Source of the DNA: Sphingomonas colocasiae
Lineage (GTDB): Bacteria; Pseudomonadota; Alphaproteobacteria; Sphingomonadales; Sphingomonadaceae
Direction of reading: 5' to 3'
Assembly: GCF_019880585.1 (NCBI RefSeq)
Contig: NZ_JAINVV010000001.1
Location: 310,001 to 374,000, forward strand
Length of the DNA stretch: 64,000 nucleotides
Both the position numbers and the translations under genes were made by a program. Under the pieces are notes generated by a model. It was not told the DNA's origin. It did not search any database and saw only the letters and a program-made list of their open reading frames with translations. This document shows positions 37,077 through 46,113 of this stretch, piece after piece (positions within the stretch are counted from its first letter, which is position 1; each line of letters begins with the position of its first letter).

Positions 37077-37098
37077 GCCGGGCGACAGAGGATCTGCC

Positions 37099-38127
37099 AT
37101 GAACGAGATGACCAAGCTCACCATCAAGGATTTCGAGACCGACCAGGAAGTGCGCTGGTGCCCGGGCTGCGGCGACTATGCGATCCTGAAGGCGGTGCAG
37201 CGGACCATGCCCGAACTGGGCGTGCGGCCGGAGAACACCGTGTTCATCTCCGGCATCGGCTGCTCCAGCCGTTTCCCCTACTATATGGAAACCTACGGCT
37301 TCCACACGATCCACGGCCGTGCGCCGGCGATCGCGACCGGCGTGAAGCTGGCCAATCCCGAACTCGATGTGTGGATCATCACGGGTGACGGCGATGCGCT
37401 GTCGATCGGCGGCAATCATACGATGCATCTGCTGCGCCGCAATCTCGATTGTCAGATACTGCTTTTCAACAACGAGATCTATGGCCTTACGAAAGGCCAA
37501 TATTCTCCCACCAGTCGCGTCGGCACGCGCAGCCCGTCCACGCCGTTCGGATCGGTCGACCGGCCGGCGAGCCCGTGCAGCTTCGCGATCGGATCGGGTG
37601 CGCGCTTCGTAGCGCGCGGCATCGATACCCACAAGAATCTGCCGCAAGTGCTGAAGGCGGCGCACGCACACAAGGGCGCCAGCTTCGTCGAGATCTTCCA
37701 GAACTGCATCGTCTATAATGACGACGTCTTCGCCGGGTTCACAGACAAGGCGAACGCCCCCGCCAACCAGATCTGGCTGACACAGGGCGAGCCGATGCTG
37801 TTCGCGGGCGGCGGCAAGGGGCTGACGCTCGATCGTGAGGCGCTGCGCCTGCGCGTCGTCGATGTGGTCGATGGCGACTGGCAGGCCGCCGGCGTGATCG
37901 TGCACGATCAGACCAACAAGGGCCTGGCGCAGATGCTCGTCGAAATGACGATCGAGCATGGTTTCCCGGTGGCGCTGGGCGTGATCTACGATCATCCCCG
38001 GCCGACCTTCGAGCGGGCGGTCGTCGCGCAGAATGCCGAAGCCGCCAAGGGCAAGGTCGCCGATCTGCAGAAGCTGGTCAGCAAGGGCCAGACCTGGCAG
38101 GTGGAGAAGGAACCGCACGTCGTCTGA
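37099..38127 (+). CDS. korB: 2-oxoacid:ferredoxin oxidoreductase, beta subunit
   Basis: A 342-residue TPP-binding subunit. WCPGCGDY near residue 18 gives two cluster cysteines, GIGCSSRFPYY another; the TPP/Mg motif is GDGDALSIGGNH with NNEIYGLTKGQ. The ATG at 37099 is the family start; the longer frame lies inside korA. Partner of korA. 2-Oxoglutarate is the most likely substrate. Confidence 0.94.
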   Translation: MNEMTKLTIKDFETDQEVRWCPGCGDYAILKAVQRTMPELGVRPENTVFISGIGCSSRFPYYMETYGFHTIHGRAPAIATGVKLANPELDVWIITGDGDALSIGGNHTMHLLRRNLDCQILLFNNEIYGLTKGQYSPTSRVGTRSPSTPFGSVDRPASPCSFAIGSGARFVARGIDTHKNLPQVLKAAHAHKGASFVEIFQNCIVYNDDVFAGFTDKANAPANQIWLTQGEPMLFAGGGKGLTLDREALRLRVVDVVDGDWQAAGVIVHDQTNKGLAQMLVEMTIEHGFPVALGVIYDHPRPTFERAVVAQNAEAAKGKVADLQKLVSKGQTWQVEKEPHVV

Positions 38128-38184
38128 CGCGATTTTCGCATATCGCCCGGCTTTTCCGGATCGATCGCGCGACAGGTGGGGAAT

Positions 38185-39540
38185 TTGACGAGCATCGTCT
38201 GGTTCAGACAGGATTTGCGTCTGGCGGATCAGGCGGCGCTGTGCGCGGCCGTGGCGGAGGGGCCGGTCATCCCGGTCTATGTGCTCGACGATGAGGGGCC
38301 AGGCGACTGGCGGATTGGTGGCGCGCAGCGCTGGTGGCTCCATCATGGCCTCGAACAACTCGACACCGCGTTGCGCGGACTGGGATCTCGCCTGATCCTG
38401 CGGCGCGGCAAGGCGGTGGACGAGATCGCCCGTCTGGCGCGGGAAGGCGGCATCGAGCGGGTACATGCCATCCGGCACTATGAGCCTTGGTGGATGGCCG
38501 CGGAAGCCCAGCTTGCCGATCGGTTCGACCTCCGGCTTCATGATGGCAATCAACTGGCGCCGCCGGAGAGCATCGCAACGGGGGCGGGCGGGCGTTACAA
38601 GATCTTCTCCGCCTTTTGGGGCGCGTTGCGGATGCATATGCCGCCGCCAGCGCCTCTTGCCGCGCCCAAGGCGATTGTCGCGCCCGATATCTGGCCCAGG
38701 AGCGAGAAACTGGCCGATTGGGGTCTCCGGCCGACGTCACCGGACTGGGCGACGGGTTTCTCCGATTGGACGCCGGGCGAGGCGGGCGCGCAGGCGGCTC
38801 TCGCGGATTTCGTCGCGGAGGCGGGGGATTATATCCAGCGCCGCGATCTGCCGGCGGTGGAGGGTACGTCGCGCCTGTCGCCGCATCTTCATTTCGGCGA
38901 AATCTCGCCCGCGACCGTCTGGCATCGCCTGGGGCGCCATGCCGAGTTCCTGCGCGAACTGGCCTGGCGCGATTTCGCGACCGGCACGGTCATGGCCTCA
39001 CCCGACTATGCGATGCGCAACGGCCGGCCTGCCTTCGATCGGCTGACTTGGCGGACGGGCAGGGCCGCCGACGATGATTTCCGCGCCTGGACACGAGGGT
39101 TGACCGGTTATCCGATTGTCGATGCCGGCATGCGGCAGCTCTGGGCGACGGGCTGGATGCATAATCGGGTGCGGATGATCACGGCATCCTTCTTGGTGAA
39201 GCATCTGCTGATCGACTGGCGCCGGGGCGAGCGCTGGTTCTGGGATACGCTGCTCGATGCCGATCTCGGCAACAATGCGGTCAATTGGCAATGGGTTGCC
39301 GGCACGGGCACCGATTCCAACATGTTCGGGCGGATCATGGCGCCGCTTGTCCAGTCCGCGAAGTTCGACGCGGGCGACTATATCCGCGAATGGGTGCCGC
39401 AGTTGCGGCATCTGGACGATGACGTGATCCATGATCCCGAGTCGGCGGGAATCTCGCTCGAGGACTATCCCGCGAAGATCGTCGGGCACCGGGAGGGGCG
39501 CGAACGCGCGCTGGCCGCAGCGGCGAAAATGCGCGGCTGA
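38185..39540 (+). CDS. phrB: deoxyribodipyrimidine photo-lyase
   Basis: About 451 residues, cryptochrome/photolyase family: antenna domain (IVWFRQDLRLADQ at the start) and FAD domain with YPIVDAGMRQLWATGWMHNR, DLGNNAVNWQWVAGTGTDS near 360. It repairs cyclobutane pyrimidine dimers using blue light. TTG at 38185 has AGGTGGGG just upstream and starts right before the conserved IVWFRQDLR; the GTG at 38176 lies inside that box and adds three residues, so either is possible. Confidence 0.94.
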   Translation: MTSIVWFRQDLRLADQAALCAAVAEGPVIPVYVLDDEGPGDWRIGGAQRWWLHHGLEQLDTALRGLGSRLILRRGKAVDEIARLAREGGIERVHAIRHYEPWWMAAEAQLADRFDLRLHDGNQLAPPESIATGAGGRYKIFSAFWGALRMHMPPPAPLAAPKAIVAPDIWPRSEKLADWGLRPTSPDWATGFSDWTPGEAGAQAALADFVAEAGDYIQRRDLPAVEGTSRLSPHLHFGEISPATVWHRLGRHAEFLRELAWRDFATGTVMASPDYAMRNGRPAFDRLTWRTGRAADDDFRAWTRGLTGYPIVDAGMRQLWATGWMHNRVRMITASFLVKHLLIDWRRGERWFWDTLLDADLGNNAVNWQWVAGTGTDSNMFGRIMAPLVQSAKFDAGDYIREWVPQLRHLDDDVIHDPESAGISLEDYPAKIVGHREGRERALAAAAKMRG

Positions 39541-39597
39541 CGCATCCGTGCAGCGCATCGATACGCTCGGCGATTGAATTGCCGCTCCATCGGCTTC

Positions 39598-40860
39598 ATG
39601 CTGCGACGAATGGATGGGGCGCCGGAACGGAATGGCGGTGATGCCGGGGGGACGGCCGCGAACCGACTGGTCGCGCCGCTCTATCATCGCATTCTCGACC
39701 GTATCGATCAGGGGCTCGAGGCTGGCGCCATCGAAGTGGCGCTGCCGGACGGCAGGTGCCGGATACTGGGCGGGCGAGCGCCCGGGCCGACCGCGATCAT
39801 ATCCTTGAAAGACTGGCGCGCGTTGCTGCGGCTGGTGCGTTCGGGATCGGTCGGCTGGTACGAAGCCTGGCGTCGCGACGAATGGGCGAGCCCCGATCCG
39901 GTGCCGCTATTCGATCTGTTCATGCGCAATCGGGTGCCGCTGGGTGAAGTGGGCCGTGCGCGCGGCCTTTCGCGCCTGGCCAAGCGGATCGGCCATATGT
40001 TGCGACGCAACCACCGCAAGGGCGCGCGCCGCAACATCGAATTCCACTATGATCTCGGCAATGATTTCTATCGTTTATGGCTCGATCCTACGATGACATA
40101 TTCGAGTGCGATCTTCGCCGAGCCGATCGATGCCGATGAACCGCTCGAAAGCGCGCAGACCCGCAAGATCGAGGCGATGCTGGCGCGGCTGGGCCTGAAG
40201 CCCGGGGAGACATTGTTCGAGATCGGATCGGGCTGGGGCGGGCTCGCCGAGGTCGCGGCGCGAGACCATGGCCTGGACGTGACGAGCATCACCCTCTCGC
40301 CGAGCCAGAAGAGCTTTGCCGAAGCACGGATCGCGGATGCCGGGCTTGGTGGCCGGGCGCGCTTCGAACTGGTCGATTATCGCGATGCGCGGGGCCGCTA
40401 TGACGGGCTGGCGAGCGTGGAGATGGTCGAGGCGGTCGGGCGCGAATATTGGGAGGATTATCTCGCGGCGATCCACCGCCTGCTCAAGCCGGGCGGCCGG
40501 GCCGCGATCCAGTATATCGCGATCGCCGACGAGATCTTCGATGCCTATGCGAACGGCGTCGATTTCATCCAGCGCTATATTTTCCCCGGCGGACTGCTGC
40601 TTTCCGAACGGATTTTCCGCGCGATCGCCGAGCGGACGGGCTTCGAATGGCGCGACCGCAGCGGCTTCGGCCTCCATTATGCGGAGACGTTGCGCCGCTG
40701 GCGGGAGCGTTTCGATGCAGCCGTGAGCGATGGTCGATTGTCGGAGAAGTTCGACAATGAATTCATCGGATTGTGGAGATATTATTTCATGTATTGCGAG
40801 GGTGGATTCCGTGGGGGCGGGATCGACGTCGCACAGGTGACGCTGATCAAGGCGCGATAA
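39598..40860 (+). CDS. cfa: cyclopropane-fatty-acyl-phospholipid synthase family methyltransferase
   Basis: About 420 residues. N-terminal lipid-binding half, then a SAM methyltransferase: EFHYDLGNDFYRLWLDPTM near 145, SAM motif I IGSGWGGLA near 205, YFPGGLLLSE-like region, and the C-terminal YYFMYCEGGF. It transfers a methylene to unsaturated acyl chains of membrane lipids. Start uncertain: TTG 39574, ATG 39598 or ATG 39610; 39598 is a compromise. A photolyase lies just upstream; the CFA-photolyase link is common in stress-related clusters. Confidence 0.9.
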   Translation: MLRRMDGAPERNGGDAGGTAANRLVAPLYHRILDRIDQGLEAGAIEVALPDGRCRILGGRAPGPTAIISLKDWRALLRLVRSGSVGWYEAWRRDEWASPDPVPLFDLFMRNRVPLGEVGRARGLSRLAKRIGHMLRRNHRKGARRNIEFHYDLGNDFYRLWLDPTMTYSSAIFAEPIDADEPLESAQTRKIEAMLARLGLKPGETLFEIGSGWGGLAEVAARDHGLDVTSITLSPSQKSFAEARIADAGLGGRARFELVDYRDARGRYDGLASVEMVEAVGREYWEDYLAAIHRLLKPGGRAAIQYIAIADEIFDAYANGVDFIQRYIFPGGLLLSERIFRAIAERTGFEWRDRSGFGLHYAETLRRWRERFDAAVSDGRLSEKFDNEFIGLWRYYFMYCEGGFRGGGIDVAQVTLIKAR

Positions 40861-40876
40861 CGGAAGAGGGGACTGC

Positions 40877-42058
40877 ATGAAGAGGGGCTATGGGGCGGCG
40901 CTGTTGCTGGCGCTGCTTGGCGGTGGCGTATCCTTGGCGGAAGCGCCGGTGAAGGTGACGGCCGCGAATGCCGATCGGCTGCGGCAAGCGGGCGCTGAGA
41001 TCCTGTTCTGGAGCCAGGCCGAACGCGATGCGCGCTTTCCGCATATGGAGACGCTGTTTCCCGGCGACGTCGCCGGGCATTCGGCCAGGCCTTATCCCTT
41101 GCCTGACGGCAAGCCGCTCGACCTGGGGCCTGGCGATCCCGCCGGCGCCTATATGGCGGCGAACAATGTCGCGGGGCTGATCGTCGTCCAGGACGGAAAG
41201 GTGCGGCTGGAGCGCTATGCGCGGGGCCATTCGCGCGAGGGCCGCTACACCAGTTTCTCCGTCGCCAAGTCGCTCACCTCCACTCTGGTCGGCGCCGCTG
41301 TGCAGGACGGTTTCATCGCGTCGGTCGATGATCCGGTGACGCGCTACATCCCCGAACTGGCGGGCAGCGGTTATGACGGGGTGACGGTACGCCAGATACT
41401 GACCATGACGTCGGGCGTGCGCTGGAGCGAGGATTACACCGATCCCAACTCGGATGTCGCATCAATGTACAAGGTGCCGCCGGGGCCGGGCGAGGATGCG
41501 ACGATCGCCTATCTCCGGACGCTGCCGCGCGAAGCCGCACCGGGCAGCAAATGGGTGTACAAGACCGGTGAAACCAACCTGATCGGCGTGCTTGTCAGCA
41601 AGGCGACTGGCAAGACGCTCGCCCGATATGCCGAGGAGAAGATCTGGCGCCCGTTCGGCATGGAACGCGATCTGTTCTGGATGGTCGATGCCGGCGGGCA
41701 GGATATCGGTGGCTGCTGCATTTCGGTTTCGCTGCGCGACTATGCGCGGATCGGCGAGTTCGTGCTGGCCGATGGCATGGCGGGTGGAAAGCGCGTCGTT
41801 CCGGAAGGCTGGTTCGCCGCGGCGACGCATGCCCAGGCCTCAACCGGCCGTCCTGGTTACGGCTATGGCTATCAATGGTGGACCAACCCGGATGGCAGTT
41901 TTCAGGCGCAGGGCATTTTTGGCCAGCTGATCTATATCGACCCGGCGCGCAAGCTTGTGATCGCGATGTCGGGTGCCTGGCCGAAAGCGACCGATCCGGT
42001 GCTGGGCTCCGCGCGAATGGCGTTCGTGCAGTCGATCGTCGCCGCGACTGAACGTTAG
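40877..42058 (+). CDS. exported serine hydrolase (class C beta-lactamase-like, S12)
   Basis: 393 residues with a signal peptide (about 1-22, ending SLAEA). The S12 nucleophile motif is S128-V-A-K131; the tyrosine motif position holds Y228 in VYKTGETN. Family members are penicillin-binding-type esterases, D-aminopeptidases or 6-aminohexanoate-dimer hydrolases; NylB-like proteins share the NLIG segment. It would act in the periplasm; substrate unknown. A GGAAGAGGGG box precedes the ATG. Confidence 0.87.
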   Translation: MKRGYGAALLLALLGGGVSLAEAPVKVTAANADRLRQAGAEILFWSQAERDARFPHMETLFPGDVAGHSARPYPLPDGKPLDLGPGDPAGAYMAANNVAGLIVVQDGKVRLERYARGHSREGRYTSFSVAKSLTSTLVGAAVQDGFIASVDDPVTRYIPELAGSGYDGVTVRQILTMTSGVRWSEDYTDPNSDVASMYKVPPGPGEDATIAYLRTLPREAAPGSKWVYKTGETNLIGVLVSKATGKTLARYAEEKIWRPFGMERDLFWMVDAGGQDIGGCCISVSLRDYARIGEFVLADGMAGGKRVVPEGWFAAATHAQASTGRPGYGYGYQWWTNPDGSFQAQGIFGQLIYIDPARKLVIAMSGAWPKATDPVLGSARMAFVQSIVAATER

Positions 42059-42109
42059 GGCATCGCGCGGAAAGGTGTGAACCGATTCTCCGCAAGCATG
42101 ATGCGACGA

Positions 42110-42156
42110 TAAAAAGTCACAGCGGGCTGCGTGATCCAGATTTCGCGCTGCCCGCT
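42110..42156 (-). terminator. probable intrinsic terminator of the PilZ gene
   Basis: AGCGGGCTGCG (42121-42131) and CGCTGCCCGCT (42146-42156) form an 11-bp stem with one mismatch. On the minus strand the stem is followed by GTGACTTTTTA. It starts eight bases after the PilZ stop, between convergent genes. Confidence 0.65.
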
Positions 42157-42163
42157 CTAAACC

Positions 42164-42496
42164 TTAGTAGCGGTGGCGCGACAGGATCAGGTCCAGCACG
42201 GCCTGGTTGAGCAGGTTGGCGAAAGCGCAACCGATATTCGCGCCCTGCGCCCAGACGACTTCGGCCTGCTGGCTGCCGAGCCCCGGCAATGTCAGCCAGC
42301 ATAATGTGCCCGGCCGCAACCCGTTGAAGGTTTCGCAGGCGAAGCCCGAGATCGAGAGATTGGTGACGGTGACCGAAAAGGCGTTCGACCCCGATGGGCG
42401 CAGCATCGATGGGATGCAGACCCTGACGCGCGGTGCGCAACGATCCTCTTGTGCGGCGAAGGCATATGGGCCCGCAGCGTTGGATTGTGAAATCAT
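42164..42496 (-). CDS. PilZ-domain protein
   Basis: 110 residues: a short N-terminal tail, then RCAPRVRV (degenerate RxxxR), NLSISGFACE at about 53-62 and VVWAQGANIGCAF. This is the PilZ beta-barrel core, so c-di-GMP binding is plausible. The ATG at 42496 has an AAGGGGGGT box; the longer frame to 42541 crosses that box. Second PilZ gene of the window. Confidence 0.82.
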   Translation of the reverse strand: MISQSNAAGPYAFAAQEDRCAPRVRVCIPSMLRPSGSNAFSVTVTNLSISGFACETFNGLRPGTLCWLTLPGLGSQQAEVVWAQGANIGCAFANLLNQAVLDLILSRHRY

Positions 42497-42564
42497 CGCA
42501 AGACCCCCCTTGCTTAACGTGCCGGGAAGGATCGCACGCAAGTCCTTTGATCAGATTGAGGAAA

Positions 42565-43281
42565 TCAGTTAATTCTTTCCCACAGTCCGGTCTCGAAATC
42601 CTCGTCGGCAAGCGTCGCTATGCGCTCCGCGACCACCTGGGGCGATTTGATCGTCGAAGGATCTTCGCCCGGAAAGGCCAGCGCGCGCATCGCGGTGGCG
42701 GTGGCGCCGGGGTCGATGATCGCGATGCGGATCGGCGACAGGTTCTTCACTTCCTCGCCATAGGCGCCGACCAGCGTTTCCAGCGCCGCCTTGGACGCGC
42801 CATAGGCGCCCCAGAAGGCGCGCGGGGTGCGGCCGACGCTGGAGGTGACCGCGATCACGCGGCCTGCCGTGCTGCGCTTGAGCAGCGGATCGAAATTGGC
42901 GAGCAGGGCCTGCGACGCGAGCAGGTTGAGCGTCAGCAGCTTGTTGAATTCCTTGGCGTCGATCGTCGTTACCGGGCCGAGCGAGCCCAGCATGGCGGCG
43001 TTGATCACCAGCATATCGAGCGCATCCCAGCGGCTGGCGATCGCGCTGGCGAGCCGGGCAATACTGTCGCCATCGGTCAGATCCAGCGGCGCGATCGTGG
43101 CGCTGCCGCCGGCCGCATGGATGCGTTCCTCCACCGCTTCCAGCGCATCGGTCGTGCGGGCGGTAAGCACGACATGCGCGCCGCGCGCGGCCAGGGCTTC
43201 GGCGGTTGCTGCGCCGATGCCGCGGCTCGCGCCCGTGACCAGGGCGAGCTTTCCGGCGAGGTCCGTTGTTGGTCCAGTCAT
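42565..43281 (-). CDS. SDR-family oxidoreductase
   Basis: A 238-residue classical short-chain dehydrogenase: cofactor motif TGASRGIG at about 16-23, NAA (about 90), catalytic S in VTSSVGR and Y-x3-K in YGASK. NAD(P)-dependent; substrate unknown. Of two possible starts, ATG at 43281 is preferred; 43296 adds five residues. Same strand as purF, separated by a repeat. Confidence 0.9.
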   Translation of the reverse strand: MTGPTTDLAGKLALVTGASRGIGAATAEALAARGAHVVLTARTTDALEAVEERIHAAGGSATIAPLDLTDGDSIARLASAIASRWDALDMLVINAAMLGSLGPVTTIDAKEFNKLLTLNLLASQALLANFDPLLKRSTAGRVIAVTSSVGRTPRAFWGAYGASKAALETLVGAYGEEVKNLSPIRIAIIDPGATATAMRALAFPGEDPSTIKSPQVVAERIATLADEDFETGLWERIN

Positions 43282-43298
43282 CACAAGTCCGTTCATGT

Positions 43299-43346
43299 CG
43301 AGCGAGGTCGAGACAGGCCGGCGCGCGCGTCCCTCGACTTCGCTCG
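43299..43346. repeat. intergenic inverted repeat between purF and SDR gene
   Basis: CGAGCGAGGTCGAG (43299-43312) and CTCGACTTCGCTCG (43333-43346) are inverted copies with one mismatch, around a GC-rich 20-base loop. It resembles the dispersed TGTCGAGCGAAGTCGAGA-type element of sphingomonads. It could end the purF transcript, though no U-tract follows. Confidence 0.65.
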
Positions 43347-43371
43347 GGACGAACGGGCCTTGATGTCGGGG

Positions 43372-44841
43372 TTAATTGACCCGTTCGGCGAGCAGCGAGA
43401 ACTGGTCTTCCGGGGCGAGGTCGTCCTGGTCGGTCAGTGTGGTCGGATAGTCGCCGGTGAAACAGGCGTCGCAATATTGCGGCCCGATATCGGCGCGCTG
43501 CGTCTCGCCCAATGCGCGATACAGGCCGTCGATCGAGACGAAGGCCAGGCTGTCGGCATGGATGAAATCGGTCATCCCCGGAATGTCGAGCTTGGCGGCG
43601 AGCAGCTTGGCGCGCTCGGGTGTGTCGACGCCGTAGAAGCAGCTATGCCGGGTCGGCGGGCTGGCGATGCGCATATGCACCTCCTTGGCGCCCGCATCGC
43701 GCATCATCTGGACGATCTTGAGGCTGGTGGTGCCGCGCACGATCGAATCGTCGATCAGCACGATGCGCTTGCCGTCGATCAGCGCGCGATTGGCATTGTG
43801 CTTCAGCTTGACGCCCAGGTGGCGGACCTTGTCGCCCGGCTGGATGAAGGTTCGGCCGACATAGTGGGAGCGGATGATGCCGAGTTCGAACGGGATGCCC
43901 GATTCCTGCGCATAGCCGATCGCGGCGGGAACGCCCGAATCCGGCACCGGAATCACCAGATCGGCATCGACCGGCGCCTCGATCGCAAGCTGTGCGCCGA
44001 TCGCCTTGCGCACCGAATAGACCGACGAACCGTCGACGATCGAATCGGGGCGCGAGAAATAGACATGTTCGAAGATGCAGGGGCGGGCGGCGCGCTTGCC
44101 GAAGGGGTGGACCGATTCAACCTCACCCTCGCGCACCAGCACCAGTTCGCCCGGTTCGATGCTGCGGATATAGTCTGCGCCGACTACGTCGAGCGCGACG
44201 GTTTCGGACGCGAAGATGATCGAATTGCCCAGCTTGCCCATCACGAGCGGGCGGATGCCCAGCGGATCGCGGCAGGCGATCATGCCTTCCGGCGTCATGC
44301 AGATCAGCGAATAGGCGCCTTCCAGATGGCGCAGCGCATCGATGAACTTGTCGAGCAACGTCCGATAGGTCGAGGTAGCGACCAGATGGATGATCACTTC
44401 GGTGTCCGACGTGGACTGGAAGATCGAGCCGCGGCGGACGAGGTCGCGCTTCAGCTTCATCGCGTTGGAGATATTGCCGTTATGCGCCACCGCGAAGCCG
44501 CCGGACGCCAGATCGGCATAAAGCGGCTGGACGTTGCGGAGTGCGGTCTCGCCGGTGGTGGAATAGCGGACATGGCCGCAGGCATTGTGGCCGGGCAGGC
44601 TGCGAATGACGTCGTCACGGTCGAAATTGCCCGCGACATGGCCCATCGCCCGGTGGGTATGGAAGTGATCGCCGTCGAAGCTGGTGATGCCGGCGGCTTC
44701 CTGCCCGCGATGCTGAAGCGCATGCAGGCCGAGCGCGACCATAGCCGATGCGGTTTCGGCACCGGCGATGCCGAAAATGCCGCATTCCTCGCGGAGTTTG
44801 TCCCCGTCATCCAGGGATTCAAATGGGTGTGTGGTGAGCAT
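43372..44841 (-). CDS. purF: amidophosphoribosyltransferase
   Basis: A 489-residue enzyme for the first purine step: PRPP plus glutamine to phosphoribosylamine. Class-II glutaminase with catalytic cysteine exposed after a short propeptide (EECGIFGI, cysteine at about 20), NGNISN, and the PRTase PRPP loop VLIDDSIVRGTTS near 365. The FeS ligand cysteines of the Bacillus type are partly visible (CFYGVD, YCDACF). Start ATG at 44841. Confidence 0.96.
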   Translation of the reverse strand: MLTTHPFESLDDGDKLREECGIFGIAGAETASAMVALGLHALQHRGQEAAGITSFDGDHFHTHRAMGHVAGNFDRDDVIRSLPGHNACGHVRYSTTGETALRNVQPLYADLASGGFAVAHNGNISNAMKLKRDLVRRGSIFQSTSDTEVIIHLVATSTYRTLLDKFIDALRHLEGAYSLICMTPEGMIACRDPLGIRPLVMGKLGNSIIFASETVALDVVGADYIRSIEPGELVLVREGEVESVHPFGKRAARPCIFEHVYFSRPDSIVDGSSVYSVRKAIGAQLAIEAPVDADLVIPVPDSGVPAAIGYAQESGIPFELGIIRSHYVGRTFIQPGDKVRHLGVKLKHNANRALIDGKRIVLIDDSIVRGTTSLKIVQMMRDAGAKEVHMRIASPPTRHSCFYGVDTPERAKLLAAKLDIPGMTDFIHADSLAFVSIDGLYRALGETQRADIGPQYCDACFTGDYPTTLTDQDDLAPEDQFSLLAERVN

Positions 44842-44969
44842 CGATTCGTCTGCGCGGTGAAGGGGTCGAGCGGCATATAGGACCGCAAAGCCGTTTTGTC
44901 GCCCTTTGCCCGCAATTTTGCTCGGAGCCGATCGCCGACCCGTGCGTTGGTCGGCTGGAGACGCTGGAT

Positions 44970-45143
44970 ATGGTGAAGAAACAAGAGGCGCCGACCGAGA
45001 GTGAATTGCTCATGGAGGCGCTGATTTCACAGGGTTGTTCGGTCGAGGCGGCGGAGCGCATCGTGCGCGCCGGCGAGGTGCGGCGCACGCGGCGCATGTC
45101 GTGGGGCGTCGACAAGGGGGATATCCCGACCACCCGGCATTGA
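44970..45143 (+). CDS. hypothetical protein, 57 aa
   Basis: A short basic protein: MVKKQEAPTESELLMEALIS, then RIVRAGEVRRTRRMSWGVDKG. No membrane segment; it has one cysteine. A GGAG box lies about ten bases before the ATG at 44970. Fits a conserved sphingomonad small protein of unknown function; no family name known to me. Divergent from purF. Confidence 0.6.
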   Translation: MVKKQEAPTESELLMEALISQGCSVEAAERIVRAGEVRRTRRMSWGVDKGDIPTTRH

Positions 45144-45197
45144 ACCGGTGCGTCACATGATCGGCGCTTTGAATTTGTGCGTGTGCCGGATTAGAGC

Positions 45198-45563
45198 ATG
45201 CGCATGACCAGTGAACGCGAGAGCGGCGCGACGCTCGATCCGAAATATGATGCGAACGGGCTCGTGACCGGGGTGGTGACCGCGCGCGACGGCGGCTTGC
45301 TGATGGTGGCGCATATGAACGCCGAGGCGCTGGCGCTCACCCAGTCGACCGGCGAGGCCCATTTCTGGTCGCGCAGCCGGGGGCGGCTGTGGAAAAAGGG
45401 CGAAACCTCCGGCCATGTATTGCGCGTCGTCGAGATGCGCGTGGATTGCGACCAGGATGCGATCTGGATCGTCGCCGATCCCGCCGGCCCGGCCTGCCAT
45501 ACCGGCGAACCGAGCTGCTTCTACCGCCGGATCGTCGATGGCGGGCTGGAGCGCGTGGATTGA
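45198..45563 (+). CDS. hisI: phosphoribosyl-AMP cyclohydrolase
   Basis: A 121-residue stand-alone HisI: Zn/Mg-dependent ring opening of phosphoribosyl-AMP in histidine synthesis. Signatures are [31 protein letters not shown] and DCDQDAIW, plus [11 protein letters not shown]. No HisE domain is fused. The lipoprotein gene overlaps its stop (TTGA). Confidence 0.95.
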   Translation: MRMTSERESGATLDPKYDANGLVTGVVTARDGGLLMVAHMNAEALALTQSTGEAHFWSRSRGRLWKKGETSGHVLRVVEMRVDCDQDAIWIVADPAGPACHTGEPSCFYRRIVDGGLERVD

Positions 45564-46081
45564 GGGCAATCCTCGCGCTCTCTCTGCTGCTTGCAGGCTG
45601 TTCCGCCCAGGCGCCGGCCGACAATGGCGCTGCCGGCGGCGCAAGCGATCTGGAAACCGCCGCAATCGCCGCAGGCGCGATCCCAGACCCCAGGACTGCA
45701 CCGATCGAGGGGCTTTACGAACGCAGCGGCGATGGCGGCCCCGATCGCGTCTGCCTGTTGCGCGATGGCGGCGAATCCTATCGTATCGGCATCGATGTGA
45801 TGTTCGGCGACGAGACCGAATGCCTCGCCCGTGGCAATGCCGTTCGCAATGGCGAGCGGGTGTCGATCACGCTGGCCGGCAAGGGGGAATGCCGGATCGA
45901 GGCGCGCTTCGACGGGCGGGAGATCGCCTTGCCCGGATCGGTGCCCGACGGATGCGCCGCCTATTGCACCAGGCGCGGATCGCTCGCGGGCTTCGCGCTC
46001 GGCCAGTCGAGCGCGTCGCGCGCCGATGCGGCATCGGTGGTGGCCCGCGACGGCGCATTGCTGTGCGAGGGACCTGCTTGA
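45560..46081 (+). CDS. hypothetical lipoprotein, TTG start
   Basis: 173 residues: [14 protein letters not shown] gives a short signal peptide with lipobox LAGC at about 11-14, then a soluble domain with several cysteines ([31 protein letters not shown]), which may pair in the periplasm. TTG at 45560 overlaps the hisI stop (TTGA) with GGAG upstream; no ATG fits. Domain unrecognised. Its 3' end overlaps the -35 region of the next gene. Confidence 0.75.
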   Translation: MRAILALSLLLAGCSAQAPADNGAAGGASDLETAAIAAGAIPDPRTAPIEGLYERSGDGGPDRVCLLRDGGESYRIGIDVMFGDETECLARGNAVRNGERVSITLAGKGECRIEARFDGREIALPGSVPDGCAAYCTRRGSLAGFALGQSSASRADAASVVARDGALLCEGPA

Positions 46082-46106
46082 CGTTAACGTGAACGTAAAA
46101 TAGTAT
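46078..46106 (+). promoter_or_regulatory. promoter and LiuR-type operator of the MerR gene
   Basis: TTGACG (46078-46083), a 17-base spacer and TAGTAT (46101-46106) form a good sigma-70 promoter. Overlapping it, TTGACGTTAACGTGAA (46078-46093) is a near-perfect 16-base palindrome around ACGTTAACGT, like the motif proposed for LiuR regulators (recalled). The ATG at 46114 is only seven bases after the -10, so the transcript may be leaderless. Confidence 0.6.
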
Positions 46107-46113
46107 CGGGCGC

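Noticed and set aside
42433-44880. 815-codon open frame on the plus strand opposite purF and the SDR gene
   Set aside because: It is antisense to two clear genes, has the Arg/Asp/Gly/Ala bias of a reverse-complement shadow in high-GC DNA, and shows no domain.
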